Source of the DNA: Rhodanobacteraceae bacterium
GTDB taxonomy: Bacteria > Pseudomonadota > Gammaproteobacteria > Xanthomonadales > SZUA-5
Length of the DNA: 64,000 nucleotides
NCBI GenBank assembly: GCA_016713135.1
Contig: JADJPR010000023.1
Coordinates: 558,001 to 622,000, forward strand
Direction: 5' to 3'
This document shows, piece by piece, positions 1 to 7,833 of the stretch. Under the pieces are notes generated by a model, which did not search any database, had not been told where the DNA came from, and saw only the letters and a program-made list of their open reading frames with translations. Position 1 is the first letter of the stretch. Every line of letters starts with the position of its first letter. A program made the position numbers and the translations under genes.

Positions 1-1
1 C

Positions 2-127
2 GCCCCATGCCGCTATTCGCTGGGCCACGCCGTGCGCGAGGGCGACGAGCGCCTGGGCGACACCCTGGCGCGCGCGGATGCGGACATGTACGCCAAACGG
101 CGCGCCGCGCGCGAGCGACGCGGCTGA
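2..127 (+). CDS. Diguanylate cyclase (GGDEF domain), 3' end only
   Basis: This is the last 41 codons of a gene that enters from the left edge, ending in TGA at 125-127. The translation contains the typical end of a GGDEF domain: a 'SLGHAVREGDE' strand followed by 'LARADADMYAKRR', which matches the family ending 'AD.AMY.AK..GR'. GGDEF proteins make cyclic di-GMP from two GTP. The GGEEF/GGDEF signature itself lies outside the window, so activity cannot be judged. Another GGDEF protein is found at the other end of the window (60213-61397). Confidence 0.75.
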   Translation, partial: APCRYSLGHAVREGDERLGDTLARADADMYAKRRAARERRG

Positions 128-169
128 TGGCGACCGAGGCACGGCACCCACCACCTCCGAGGACTTGCC

Positions 170-562
170 ATGCACCGCAGCCGCCTCAGCGGATTCATCA
201 TCGATTGCCACACGGACGACCTGCCCGCCGCCGCCGGTTTCTGGAGCGCAGCGCTGGGCATGCCGATCCTCGGTGACGATGGCCCGAAGTACCTGCGACT
301 GGACGCCAGCGCCCGCGACCTGACGGTCGAAGTGCAGCGGGTGGAGCATGCGAGCCGCGTGCATCTGGACATCGAGTCCGACGACGTGGAAGCCGAAGTC
401 CGCCGCCTGGAAGGCCTCGGCGCCACGCGGGTGCACCAAGGCGCACGCTGGTGGGTCATGCAGGCGCCGAGCGGCCAGCGCTTCTGCGTGGTCGAGGCCC
501 GCGAGAATCTCGCCGCGGCCCCCGGCGTGACCGTGTGGGATACCCCGAATTTCCGCGCCTAG
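170..562 (+). CDS. VOC family (glyoxalase/bleomycin-resistance-like) protein
   Basis: A 130-residue protein with the length and pattern of a single vicinal-oxygen-chelate fold: an N-terminal 'FIIDCHTDDLPAAAGFWSAALG' type strand-helix (paired-module start), a middle 'VHLDIESDDVEAEVRRLEGLGA' repeat, and a C-terminal 'APSGQRFCVVEA' strand. These proteins act as metal-dependent isomerases, dioxygenases or binding proteins; the substrate cannot be read from sequence. GAGGA about six bases before the ATG supports this start. Its stop overlaps the stop of the convergent sigma factor gene by a few bases. Confidence 0.8.
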   Translation: MHRSRLSGFIIDCHTDDLPAAAGFWSAALGMPILGDDGPKYLRLDASARDLTVEVQRVEHASRVHLDIESDDVEAEVRRLEGLGATRVHQGARWWVMQAPSGQRFCVVEARENLAAAPGVTVWDTPNFRA

Positions 563-1104
563 GCCAACAACTCGCCGAGGCGCGCGCGGGCTTCGGACCA
601 CAAGCGCTGGCTACTGCGCAGCGGCAGGTCCAGGGCATCCGCGGTTTCCTGCTCGGACAGGCCGGCGAACACGCGGCATTCGACCACACGCTCCCAGTCG
701 GGGTTCTCCTGGCGCAGGCGCTCCAGCGCGGAGTCCAGCTCCAACAGGCCGCGCGCCTCGCTGGCGATACGCTCGGCGTGGGCGTCGACATCGGTATGCG
801 CCACGCCGCCGCCGCGCTTGGCGGCGAGCTTGTCGCGGGCGTGGTTGAGCATCAGCTGGCGCATCGCGCGTGCGGCGAGGGCCATGAAGTGCGCGCGGTT
901 GAGCACCCCCTCCGCTCCTGCGCGCGCAAGCCGCAGGTAGCAGTCATGGACCAGCGCGGTCGGATTGAGGGTGGCATTGCCGGGTCCGCCGAGCACCCCG
1001 CGCGCCAGGCGTTTGAGATCCTCGTAGACCAGCGCCACGGCGCGGTCCCAGGCCGCGTCGTCGCCTGCTCGCGCCCGTGCCAGCAACTGGGTGACTTCCG
1101 CCAT
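559..1104 (-). CDS. ECF-like RNA polymerase sigma factor (Sig-70_X6 type)
   Basis: A 181-residue protein starting 'MAEVTQLLARARAGDDAAWDRAV'. The region 'VYEDLKRLARGVLGG' followed by 'NPTALVHDCYLRLA' is the sigma-2 pattern of the ECF-like group usually found with Ser/Thr kinases, and the C-terminal part 'FAGLSEQETADALDLPLRSSQRLWSEARARL' is a sigma-4 helix-turn-helix. The longer frame back to 1398 is not needed; GGGGAG directly before the ATG at 1104 supports the short form. It lies 68 bases downstream of the kinase-TPR gene on the same strand, so the two are probably one unit in which the kinase controls the sigma factor or its regulon (inference). Confidence 0.82.
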   Translation of the reverse strand: MAEVTQLLARARAGDDAAWDRAVALVYEDLKRLARGVLGGPGNATLNPTALVHDCYLRLARAGAEGVLNRAHFMALAARAMRQLMLNHARDKLAAKRGGGVAHTDVDAHAERIASEARGLLELDSALERLRQENPDWERVVECRVFAGLSEQETADALDLPLRSSQRLWSEARARLGELLA

Positions 1105-1172
1105 CTCCCCGGCACCCTCCCCCAACTGCTGCCGAGCATAGGCGAAGCGCCGCGTGCAAAGCGTCGGCGCGA

Positions 1173-3801
1173 TCAGCGGTTCGCCGGCATTTGCGGTCCG
1201 CCCGTCCGGTCCTCGGACGCGAGCCGCTCCGCGCTGACGGCCAACTCGGCCAAGGCCGCCCGTGCCTGCGTCGCCAGAGCGGCGTCGCCGGTGCTGGCGG
1301 CGATCTCGGACGCCAGCGTCCAGTGCGCGAAATTGGGCTCCTCGGGCAGGCCGCGCCACAGCGCGACGGCATCGTTCGTCCGCCCACTCCGCAACCATGC
1401 ACGCCCCAGCGCGCGCCGGATCTGTGGCGGAAGTTCTTCCGAACCGTCCAGCGGGACGCGATCGATGTCGTCCAGCCGGGCGAGCCGCTTGCCGCGCTCG
1501 ACCAGCGCCGGCTCATCGATCCCGATGCTGTCGCGCGCGTAATCGGCAAGCCCCGTCGCGAGTTGCACGTGCTCGCCCAGCCAGAGCGCGGCGAGGATCC
1601 GCTGCAGGTGCACATCGAAGCGCTTGACCCGATTGGCATCCGCGCCAGTCAGCGCGAGTGCTTGGTCGAGGCTGGCGAATGCACCCGCATCGCTGAGCTG
1701 GCGCTGGGCCACGGCCTGCGCGACCAGTGCGCGCACTTCCAGGTCCGGGCGCTGCATCTCCCGCGAGTGCACGAGGCACTCCTTGGCCAACGCAAGGGCC
1801 GATCTCGCCGCGCCCGAGATCGGCGTATTTGGTGGCTGCATTGATCCGCGACGACAGGGCCCCGGGCCTGTCGCCCAGTGCCTCGCGCGCCCGCGCCGCC
1901 TGCAGGCTGAAATCGAGCACGCGCTCGGCGCGACCCTCGTCCTCATACGTGGTCGCCAGGTTGTGCAGCGCGGTGGCGTACAGCCCCGGGTTCATGCCGC
2001 CGGCGGATTCCGCGCGCATCTGCTCCCATTCGCGGCGGGCGCCATCCCAGTCGCTGCGGCGGAAGTGGATGATCCCGCGCTGCTGCAGCACCCGCAGGCG
2101 GTAGCCGAGGTTGGGGAAACGCGCGAGCGCCTGCTCGGCGGCATCCAGTTCGGCCAGCGCCTCGTCGAACTGTGCGAGGTCGATCAGCGCCAACGCGGTG
2201 TTCAGGCGCAAGGGCGCCGGGGAACTCGGCACGCCCACCTGCGGCAGGATCGCCAGGGCCTCGCGGTAGCGCGCGATGGCCTGTTGCGGATGCCCACCGC
2301 GCCACTGGGCGATCCCGGCGCTGCCCAGCAGGCCGAGTTGCACGCCGGGCGGCAGCTCGCTGCGACGGGCCAGCAGCGCATCGATGCGGCGGTTCGATTC
2401 GGCGGTCTGGCCGGCATCGGACTCGGCACGTGCCAGCAGCAGTTCGACCTCCGGATCCGGCGCCAGTGCCAGCGCGGCGCCGAGTTCGACCAGTGCATCG
2501 CCGGTGGCCCCGGAGCCTTGCGCCAGCCTCCCGCGCAGCAGGTGCAGCCGCGCCGGCGCGAGCCGTGCGGCGTCGATGGCGGCGATCAGCGCGCGCGCCT
2601 GCACGTGGTCGCCCAGCCGGATCTGGATCTCGGCGAGCATCGCCGCCAGTTCCGCGTGCACATCGGGTGGCAGCGCGGTGTCGTCCTGCAGCCGTCGCGC
2701 GCCGGCCTCGACCAGTTCGCGCGCCGTCAGCTTGGGGTCAATCGAGCGGGTCGGGTCGCCGTCGCGGAACAGATCGAACAGGAAGGCGCTGACCGCTTCC
2801 GCGCGCCGCGCCTCGAAGCGGCTGAGGTCGCGCTCGGCGCCGAGGCGCCAGGTGAAGACCGCCACGCCGGCGACGATCAAGACAGAGGTGACCAGGCCCA
2901 GGCCCACGCCGAAAGGATGCCGCTGCACGAAGCGCTGCAGCAGGTAGCCCGCGCGTCGCGGCCGCGCCGACACCGGGCGCTGCGCGAGGTGCGCGCGCAC
3001 ATCCTCCGCCAGCGCCGCGACACTGCTGTAGCGCGCTTCCGGCCGCGCCTCAGTGGCCCGGGCCAGTGATCGCCGCGAGGTCGCCATCCAGGCGCACGGC
3101 GCTGCCTGACGATGCGCGGTCCGGCACCATCAAGGCACCCAGCAGCACGCCCAGCTGGTAGATGTCGGAGGCCACGGTCTGTGGCTCGCCGGCCAGTTGC
3201 TCGGGACTGGCGTAGCCCGGGGTAAACGCGCGCGGCGCCACCGGATCGTCCCCGATCAGCGCGGCGATCCCGAAATCCAGCAGCTTGGCCGAACCATCCG
3301 CATCGACCATGACATTCGAGGGTTTCAGGTCGCGGTGCAGCACCCCACGGCCGTGCGCGTACTGCACCGCATCGCAGACATCGAGGAACAGCCGCAGCCG
3401 CTGCGGCCCAGGCAGCGCACCGTCGATGCAATGCTCGTCCAGCCGCCGGCCTTCGATCAGTTCCAGCGCCAGCCAGGTCGGCCCTGCGCGTCCTGACCGC
3501 CGTCCACCAGCCGCGCGATGTGCGGGTGGCGCAAATCGGCAAGGATCTGGCGCTCGCGGCGGAACACCTCGTCGCCCACGCGCGCGCCGCCGACCACCTT
3601 CAGCGCCACGCGCTGCTGGTACTCACCGTCGTCGCGCTCGCCGAGGTAGACCACGCCCATGCCGCCGCGGCCGAGTTCGCGCACCACGCGGAACACGCCC
3701 AGGCGCGCGCCTGCCTGCAGCTCCAGCGCCGACTGCACCAGGTCCGCGAACAACGCCCCGCGGAGCAGAGCACCAGGTTCGATCAGGTCGATGGCTCTCA
3801 T
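1173..3801 (-). pseudogene. Ser/Thr protein kinase with C-terminal TPR region, three frameshifts
   Basis: The gene reads from 3801 to 1173 but changes frame near 3480, 3070 and 1830. Put together it is a PknB-type kinase: glycine loop 'GRGGMGVVYLGE', lysine in 'VALKV', catalytic 'HRDLKPSNVM', 'DFGIA' and 'GYASPEQL', then a membrane helix (about 2940-2870) and a long TPR-rich extracytoplasmic part. All kinase motifs are intact on either side of the breaks. At about 3480 and 1830 a single missing base restores the frame, which is more like base-calling error than decay, though three breaks in one gene also fit a dying gene. The downstream sigma factor gene is intact. Kinase-TPR plus ECF-like sigma is a common pairing. 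Confidence 0.75.
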
Positions 3802-4146
3802 CGGCGAAGGCGGGTCGGGTGTGCGGCCATGGCTGTGGCTACATTACCCGATGGTGCACCGGAGCCCGCCAGACCGGCGCGGCACGACCGGCAATCGTGC
3901 CGCCCATTGGCGCGCCGACCGAGGAGTGCCGTTGAATGCCCCATCCCACCGGCCTGTCGCGCGTGCGGCGCCAGTTCCAGCGCGAGACCTGCCTCGCCGC
4001 GAACGGTCCGATCGCTGCCGCGAACGCCGCGGATGAAGCTGCCTGAAGTTGTCCTTGCGTGAACACTGTACGCAATCGTCTCAATGATTCATCCACCGTT
4101 GGCGGCGATTCCGCTTGAATCGCGCCACCCCAGACGGAGGTTGAAC
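3802..4146. other. 345-base gap between divergent genes
   Basis: The gap separates the start of the kinase gene (minus) from the TPR protein gene (plus), so it should hold both promoters. I see no convincing coding frame, hairpin or repeat. A GGAGG motif at 4136-4140 is the ribosome binding site of the next gene. Confidence 0.5.
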
Positions 4147-5058
4147 ATGCTGCATTGCGCTCGTGCTGTGCTTTACGCTGGACTGCTTGCCCTGAGTCCT
4201 GCCGTCCTTGCCGACACCGCAGCTCCCGCTGCTCCGGTTTCGGCCTCCGCCGCCAAGCTGAAATCGATCGAGGCGATGATGTCGCGCAGCGAAGTCGACG
4301 AAGCGATCGAGGCCGCGGAGGCCTGGACCGAGGCCGAGCCGGGATCGGCGGATGCCTGGTACATGCTCGGACGGACCAGCGGCAACAAGGCCACCCGGGT
4401 GAACATGTTCTCAGCCGCTGGCCTGGCCGGCGACAGTCGCGAAGCCTACGAAAAAGCGATCGAACTCGACCCCGGCCATGTGCGTGCCCGCTACGACCTG
4501 ATCCAGTTTTACATGATGGCGCCCGGCTTCATGGGTGGCGGCGAGGACAAGGCGCAGGAAATGGCCGCCGCGCTGGAGCAGGTCGATGCCGCATGGGGCC
4601 ACATGGGCCGCGCGTACATCGCGATGCGAGGCAAGGACAACGAGGCCGCTGCCGGGCATTACCAGGCCGCACTGGCGGTCGACCCGGTCCAACCACAGGC
4701 GCTCAATGCGCTGATCTCCCTGCTGATCGCCGGCGAGCGGCTGGACGACGCGCGCGCGGTGGCAGCCAGGGCGCTGGCGCACGACCCGGACAATGCGATC
4801 GGCCATTACCAGATGGGTCGCTATTCGGCGGTCACCGGCAAGGACCTGGACACCGGCCTCGATCACATGGAGCGCTTCCTCGCCTTGCCCGAAAAGCCGG
4901 CCAACATGAGCACCGCCGCCGCGCACTGGCGCCGGGGCCAGATCCTCGAGAAACTCGGGCGCAAGGACGAGGCCGTTGCCGAGATCGCCAAGGCGGTGGC
5001 GATGGATGCGCGCCTGGAGGAAGCCTCTGCAGACCTCAAGCGGTTGAAGAAGGCCTGA
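4147..5058 (+). CDS. Exported TPR-repeat protein
   Basis: A 303-residue protein beginning 'MLHCARAVLYAGLLALSPAVLADT', a clear Sec signal peptide with a probable cleavage after the 'VLA' motif. The rest is built of tetratricopeptide repeats: 'EAYEKAIELDPGHVRARYDLIQFY', 'AAGHYQAALAVDPVQPQALNALISL' and 'DARAVAARALAHDPDNAIGHYQMG' type units. It is therefore a periplasmic helical scaffold; its partner is unknown. GGAGG six bases upstream fixes the start at 4147 rather than the upstream ATG at 4084. It is a single-gene unit, followed by a repeat (5161-5206) and the end of thrC. Confidence 0.8.
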   Translation: MLHCARAVLYAGLLALSPAVLADTAAPAAPVSASAAKLKSIEAMMSRSEVDEAIEAAEAWTEAEPGSADAWYMLGRTSGNKATRVNMFSAAGLAGDSREAYEKAIELDPGHVRARYDLIQFYMMAPGFMGGGEDKAQEMAAALEQVDAAWGHMGRAYIAMRGKDNEAAAGHYQAALAVDPVQPQALNALISLLIAGERLDDARAVAARALAHDPDNAIGHYQMGRYSAVTGKDLDTGLDHMERFLALPEKPANMSTAAAHWRRGQILEKLGRKDEAVAEIAKAVAMDARLEEASADLKRLKKA

Positions 5059-5160
5059 GGCAGGCCGCTGCACCAGCAGAAGGATCGCGGCTGAATCTGC
5101 TGTAAGGTATTGATTTCGGTTAGGGCGATGTATCGCGCAGCGATTCACCGTCGGCGACTG

Positions 5161-5206
5161 GCGGCAAGCACCCGGGGTACGCGCTGCGCGCGTACCGCCG
5201 GGCTAC
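5161..5206. repeat. Partial copy of the GTAGCCCGG multi-hairpin repeat (R4)
   Basis: The right half of the dispersed repeat: it contains GCGGCAAGCACCCGG, the hairpin GTACGCGCTGCGCGCGTAC and the terminal CCGGGCTAC. The left half is missing. It lies ten bases past the thrC stop codon. Full copies are at 10485-10568 and 47167-47248. Confidence 0.7.
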
Positions 5207-5216
5207 GCCGGTCGGG

Positions 5217-6530
5217 TCACCAACCCAGCTCCAGGCGCGCGACCAGCGCCGCAGCGTCTGCCGCCAGCGCTTCGGCATGCGCCGGACGCGCCAGCAACTC
5301 GGCCAGGGCCGGCGGCGCCGGCACCGGGTGGCCGACCAGCGGCTCGACCACTTCATCGAACTTGGCCGGGTGCGCGGTGGCGACCATCAGCACCGGGCCG
5401 CGCTCGCCGCCGTCGCGCAGGCGCTGCTGCACCTCGGCGGCGCAGGCGGTGTGCGGGCAGTAGGTCTGGCCGTGGCGCATCTCGCCGGCGGTGATCCAGC
5501 GGCGGATGGTGGCGTCGTCCACGCTGTGGGCGTGGATACCGGCTCGGCGCAAATCGCGCCCGCGGAAGAACCAGGCCAGGCGCTCGAAGTTGCTCGGGTC
5601 GCCCACGTCCATTGCATTCGCCAGCGTCGCCACGCTCGGACGACCGTGGTAATCGGCGCCGCCGAAGTAATCCGGCAGGGTGCGATTGGCATTCGTCGCG
5701 AAATGAATGGCTCCCAGCGGCAGGCCCATCTCGCGCACCAGGATCGCGGCGAGCGCATTGCCGAGGTTGCCGGTGGGCACCACCAGCACCGGCGCCGCGC
5801 TGCCGGCGCGCTGCAGGGTCAACGCGGCAAAGGCGTAATAGGCCATCTGCGGCAGCAGGCGGCCGAGCGAGATGCTGTTGGCGCTGGTCAGGGCGAAGCG
5901 CGCGGCGTGGTGGCGATCCCCCAGCAGCGCCTTCACCATGCGCTGGCAGTCGTCGAAGCTGCCAGACACTTTCAGCGCGTGGACGTTGTCGCCAAAGGCC
6001 CCGAGTTGGTGCGCCTGGGGCGCCGACACGCGGCCATCGGGATACAGGATCACCACGCGGAAACCGGGACGACGGTGAAAGGCCGCCGCCACCGCGCCGC
6101 CGGTGTCGCCCGAGGTGGCGACCAGCACCGTGCGCAGCGGATCGTCGCGCGTGCGCAGCCGCGCCAGGCAGGCTGCGAGGAAGCGCGCGGCGAAGTCCTT
6201 GAAAGCCGCGGTCGGCCCGTGGAACAGCTCCAGCAGGTGGGTCGCGCCATGGCCATCCTCGGGCAGCGCAATGATCGGCGCCGGCAGGTCCAGCGCCTCC
6301 GCGCAGATCGCGTCCAGCGCCGGTGCCAGGCTGGACCCGGCGAAAAAAGGCGTCAGCAGGCGCGCGGCGATGGCGGGCAAGGTCGAGAGCCCGTCGAAGT
6401 CACCCGGCGCAACCGCCGGCAGCGTCTCCGGCACATACAAGCCGCCGTCCGCCGCCAGCCCCGCGGACAAGGCCGCGTCCAGCGTGACAGGCCATTCCTG
6501 GCGGTGATCGCGGGTGGAGAAGTAGCGCAT
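5217..6530 (-). CDS. thrC: Threonine synthase
   Basis: A 437-residue protein starting 'MRYFSTRDHRQ', which is the usual start of the gammaproteobacterial enzyme; the frame is open 16 codons further up but that stretch does not look like the family. It converts O-phosphohomoserine to threonine using pyridoxal phosphate. The PLP lysine is in 'HGPTAAFKDFAARF', and the phosphate-binding 'VPTGNLGNALA' loop is present. Last gene of the minus-strand thrA-thrB-thrC operon; 181 bases separate it from thrB and contain inverted-repeat element E. Confidence 0.95.
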   Translation of the reverse strand: MRYFSTRDHRQEWPVTLDAALSAGLAADGGLYVPETLPAVAPGDFDGLSTLPAIAARLLTPFFAGSSLAPALDAICAEALDLPAPIIALPEDGHGATHLLELFHGPTAAFKDFAARFLAACLARLRTRDDPLRTVLVATSGDTGGAVAAAFHRRPGFRVVILYPDGRVSAPQAHQLGAFGDNVHALKVSGSFDDCQRMVKALLGDRHHAARFALTSANSISLGRLLPQMAYYAFAALTLQRAGSAAPVLVVPTGNLGNALAAILVREMGLPLGAIHFATNANRTLPDYFGGADYHGRPSVATLANAMDVGDPSNFERLAWFFRGRDLRRAGIHAHSVDDATIRRWITAGEMRHGQTYCPHTACAAEVQQRLRDGGERGPVLMVATAHPAKFDEVVEPLVGHPVPAPPALAELLARPAHAEALAADAAALVARLELGW

Positions 6531-6560
6531 GGCGAGGATCCGGGATTGAAGGCTCAGGAA

Positions 6561-6711
6561 AAACGGGGCGAGGGGCAAGGGTCAGGGGACTAGGCTTGCG
6601 GCATGGAAAGGACCTGATGAATTCTGAAGCTGGCGATCGGCGTTGAAGTCCGACAGCGCGATGGGCTCGGTCCCCTGCCCCCTCACCCGCTTCTTCACCC
6701 CCGCTCCTGGC
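6561..6711. repeat. Variable-arm inverted repeat element E (between thrB and thrC)
   Basis: Left arm 6561-6590 (GGGGCGAGGGGCAAGGG, TCAGGGGAC) is the imperfect inverse of the right arm 6668-6711 (GTCCCCTGCCCCCTCACCC...). Both are purine- or pyrimidine-rich with repeated G or C blocks; the core between them is about 77 bases. The architecture is shared with the elements at 7675, 15500, 20448, 55109 and 62885. The core starts ACTAGGCT; together with the preceding GGG it forms an 11-base string that also occurs, inverted, in element F. Confidence 0.65.
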
Positions 6712-7656
6712 TCAGCCCCGGCTCACCACCTGCGCTCCCGCATTGGCCACCGCGCTGACGATGATATCGCTGGCCAGGCCGGCGCCGGCGAAGGCCTTGG
6801 CCATGGCGAGCCCAGCGTCGGCGGCGCGTTCCCGGTCGGCGAACCAGGCGAACACGCTGGGGCCGGCGCCGGAGATCGAGGCGCCGAGGGCGCCGGCGGC
6901 GAGCGCGGCGGCCTTGACCTCGGCGAAACCCGGGATCAACGCGGCGCGGCGCGGTTCGACCAGCACATCCTTCAGGCCGCGGCCGATCAGCTCGTAGTCG
7001 CCGCGGAAGCAGCCGGCCAGCACGAGCGCCAGGCCCTCACTCTGGGCGACGAATTCGTTCAACGCGTAGACCCCGCGCAGCGCCTCGCGCGCCTTGCGCG
7101 TCTCCAGCACGAAATGCGGATGCACCACCACGGCGACCAGGCCCGGCGGCACCGGGATCGGCACCACGCGGTCGGCGGTGGCCAGCACCAGCCCGCCGAG
7201 CAACTGCGGGCCGACATTGTCGCCGTGCAGGCTGCCGCTCGCCGCCCGCTCGCCTTCCATCGCGTAGGGATACAGTTGTGCCGGCGTCAGTGGCTCCGCC
7301 AGCAGCGCATTCGCCGCGGTCAGCGCCGCGGTGGCCGAAGCCGCCGAGCCGCCGAGGCCCGAGCCCAGCGGAATGCCCTTTTCGATCGCCAGTTCCACCC
7401 CGAATTCCAGCCCCAGCGCCGCGCGCCAGGCCGCCACCGCGCGCGCCGCGGTGTTCTGTTCCGGGTCAAAGGGCAGATCGGTCACCACCCCGCCGATCGA
7501 CGTCACCCGCACCACCGGTTCGTCGATCCGCGTGGCCGTCACCGTGTCGCCGATACCTTCCAGCGCATGCCCGAGCAGGTCGAAGCCCACGCCGACATTG
7601 CCGACGCTGGCGGGGGAGAAGGCGGTGGCGGAGCGGACGTTGGTGTCAGCCGACAT
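6712..7656 (-). CDS. thrB: Homoserine kinase
   Basis: A 314-residue GHMP-family kinase that phosphorylates homoserine in threonine synthesis. The ATP-binding motif 'PLGSGLGGSAASATAA' is complete and an N-terminal 'ASVGNVGVGFDLLGHAL' matches the family. The start 'MSADTNVRSATAF' is chosen because AAGGAG lies seven bases upstream; the 20 codons before it are the translated repeat arm of element A. Middle gene of the thr operon. Inverted-repeat elements lie on both sides of it. Confidence 0.94.
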   Translation of the reverse strand: MSADTNVRSATAFSPASVGNVGVGFDLLGHALEGIGDTVTATRIDEPVVRVTSIGGVVTDLPFDPEQNTAARAVAAWRAALGLEFGVELAIEKGIPLGSGLGGSAASATAALTAANALLAEPLTPAQLYPYAMEGERAASGSLHGDNVGPQLLGGLVLATADRVVPIPVPPGLVAVVVHPHFVLETRKAREALRGVYALNEFVAQSEGLALVLAGCFRGDYELIGRGLKDVLVEPRRAALIPGFAEVKAAALAAGALGASISGAGPSVFAWFADRERAADAGLAMAKAFAGAGLASDIIVSAVANAGAQVVSRG

Positions 7657-7674
7657 TGCACGGCTCCTTCGATT

Positions 7675-7826
7675 CGAGGGCACGAGGGCACGAGGGCACG
7701 AGGGCACGCGAGCCACGCAAGCAACCGGCCCTCACGGGAACCGAAGTCATTTCGGCGACGATGCTCCAATTGCAGACGCGAGTCAGCTTCACCGTGCCCT
7801 CGTGCCCTCGTGCCCTCGTGCCCTCG
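7675..7826. repeat. Variable-arm inverted repeat element A (between thrA and thrB)
   Basis: The left arm is four exact copies of CGAGGGCA (7675-7706) and the right arm four exact copies of its complement TGCCCTCG (7795-7826), a perfect 32-base inverted repeat around an 88-base core. The core is ordinary-looking sequence with no frame or hairpin of note. The thrB start lies 18 bases from one arm and the thrA stop 7 bases from the other, so the transcript of the thr operon must carry the whole structure. Confidence 0.85.
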
Positions 7827-7833
7827 TAAGCCC

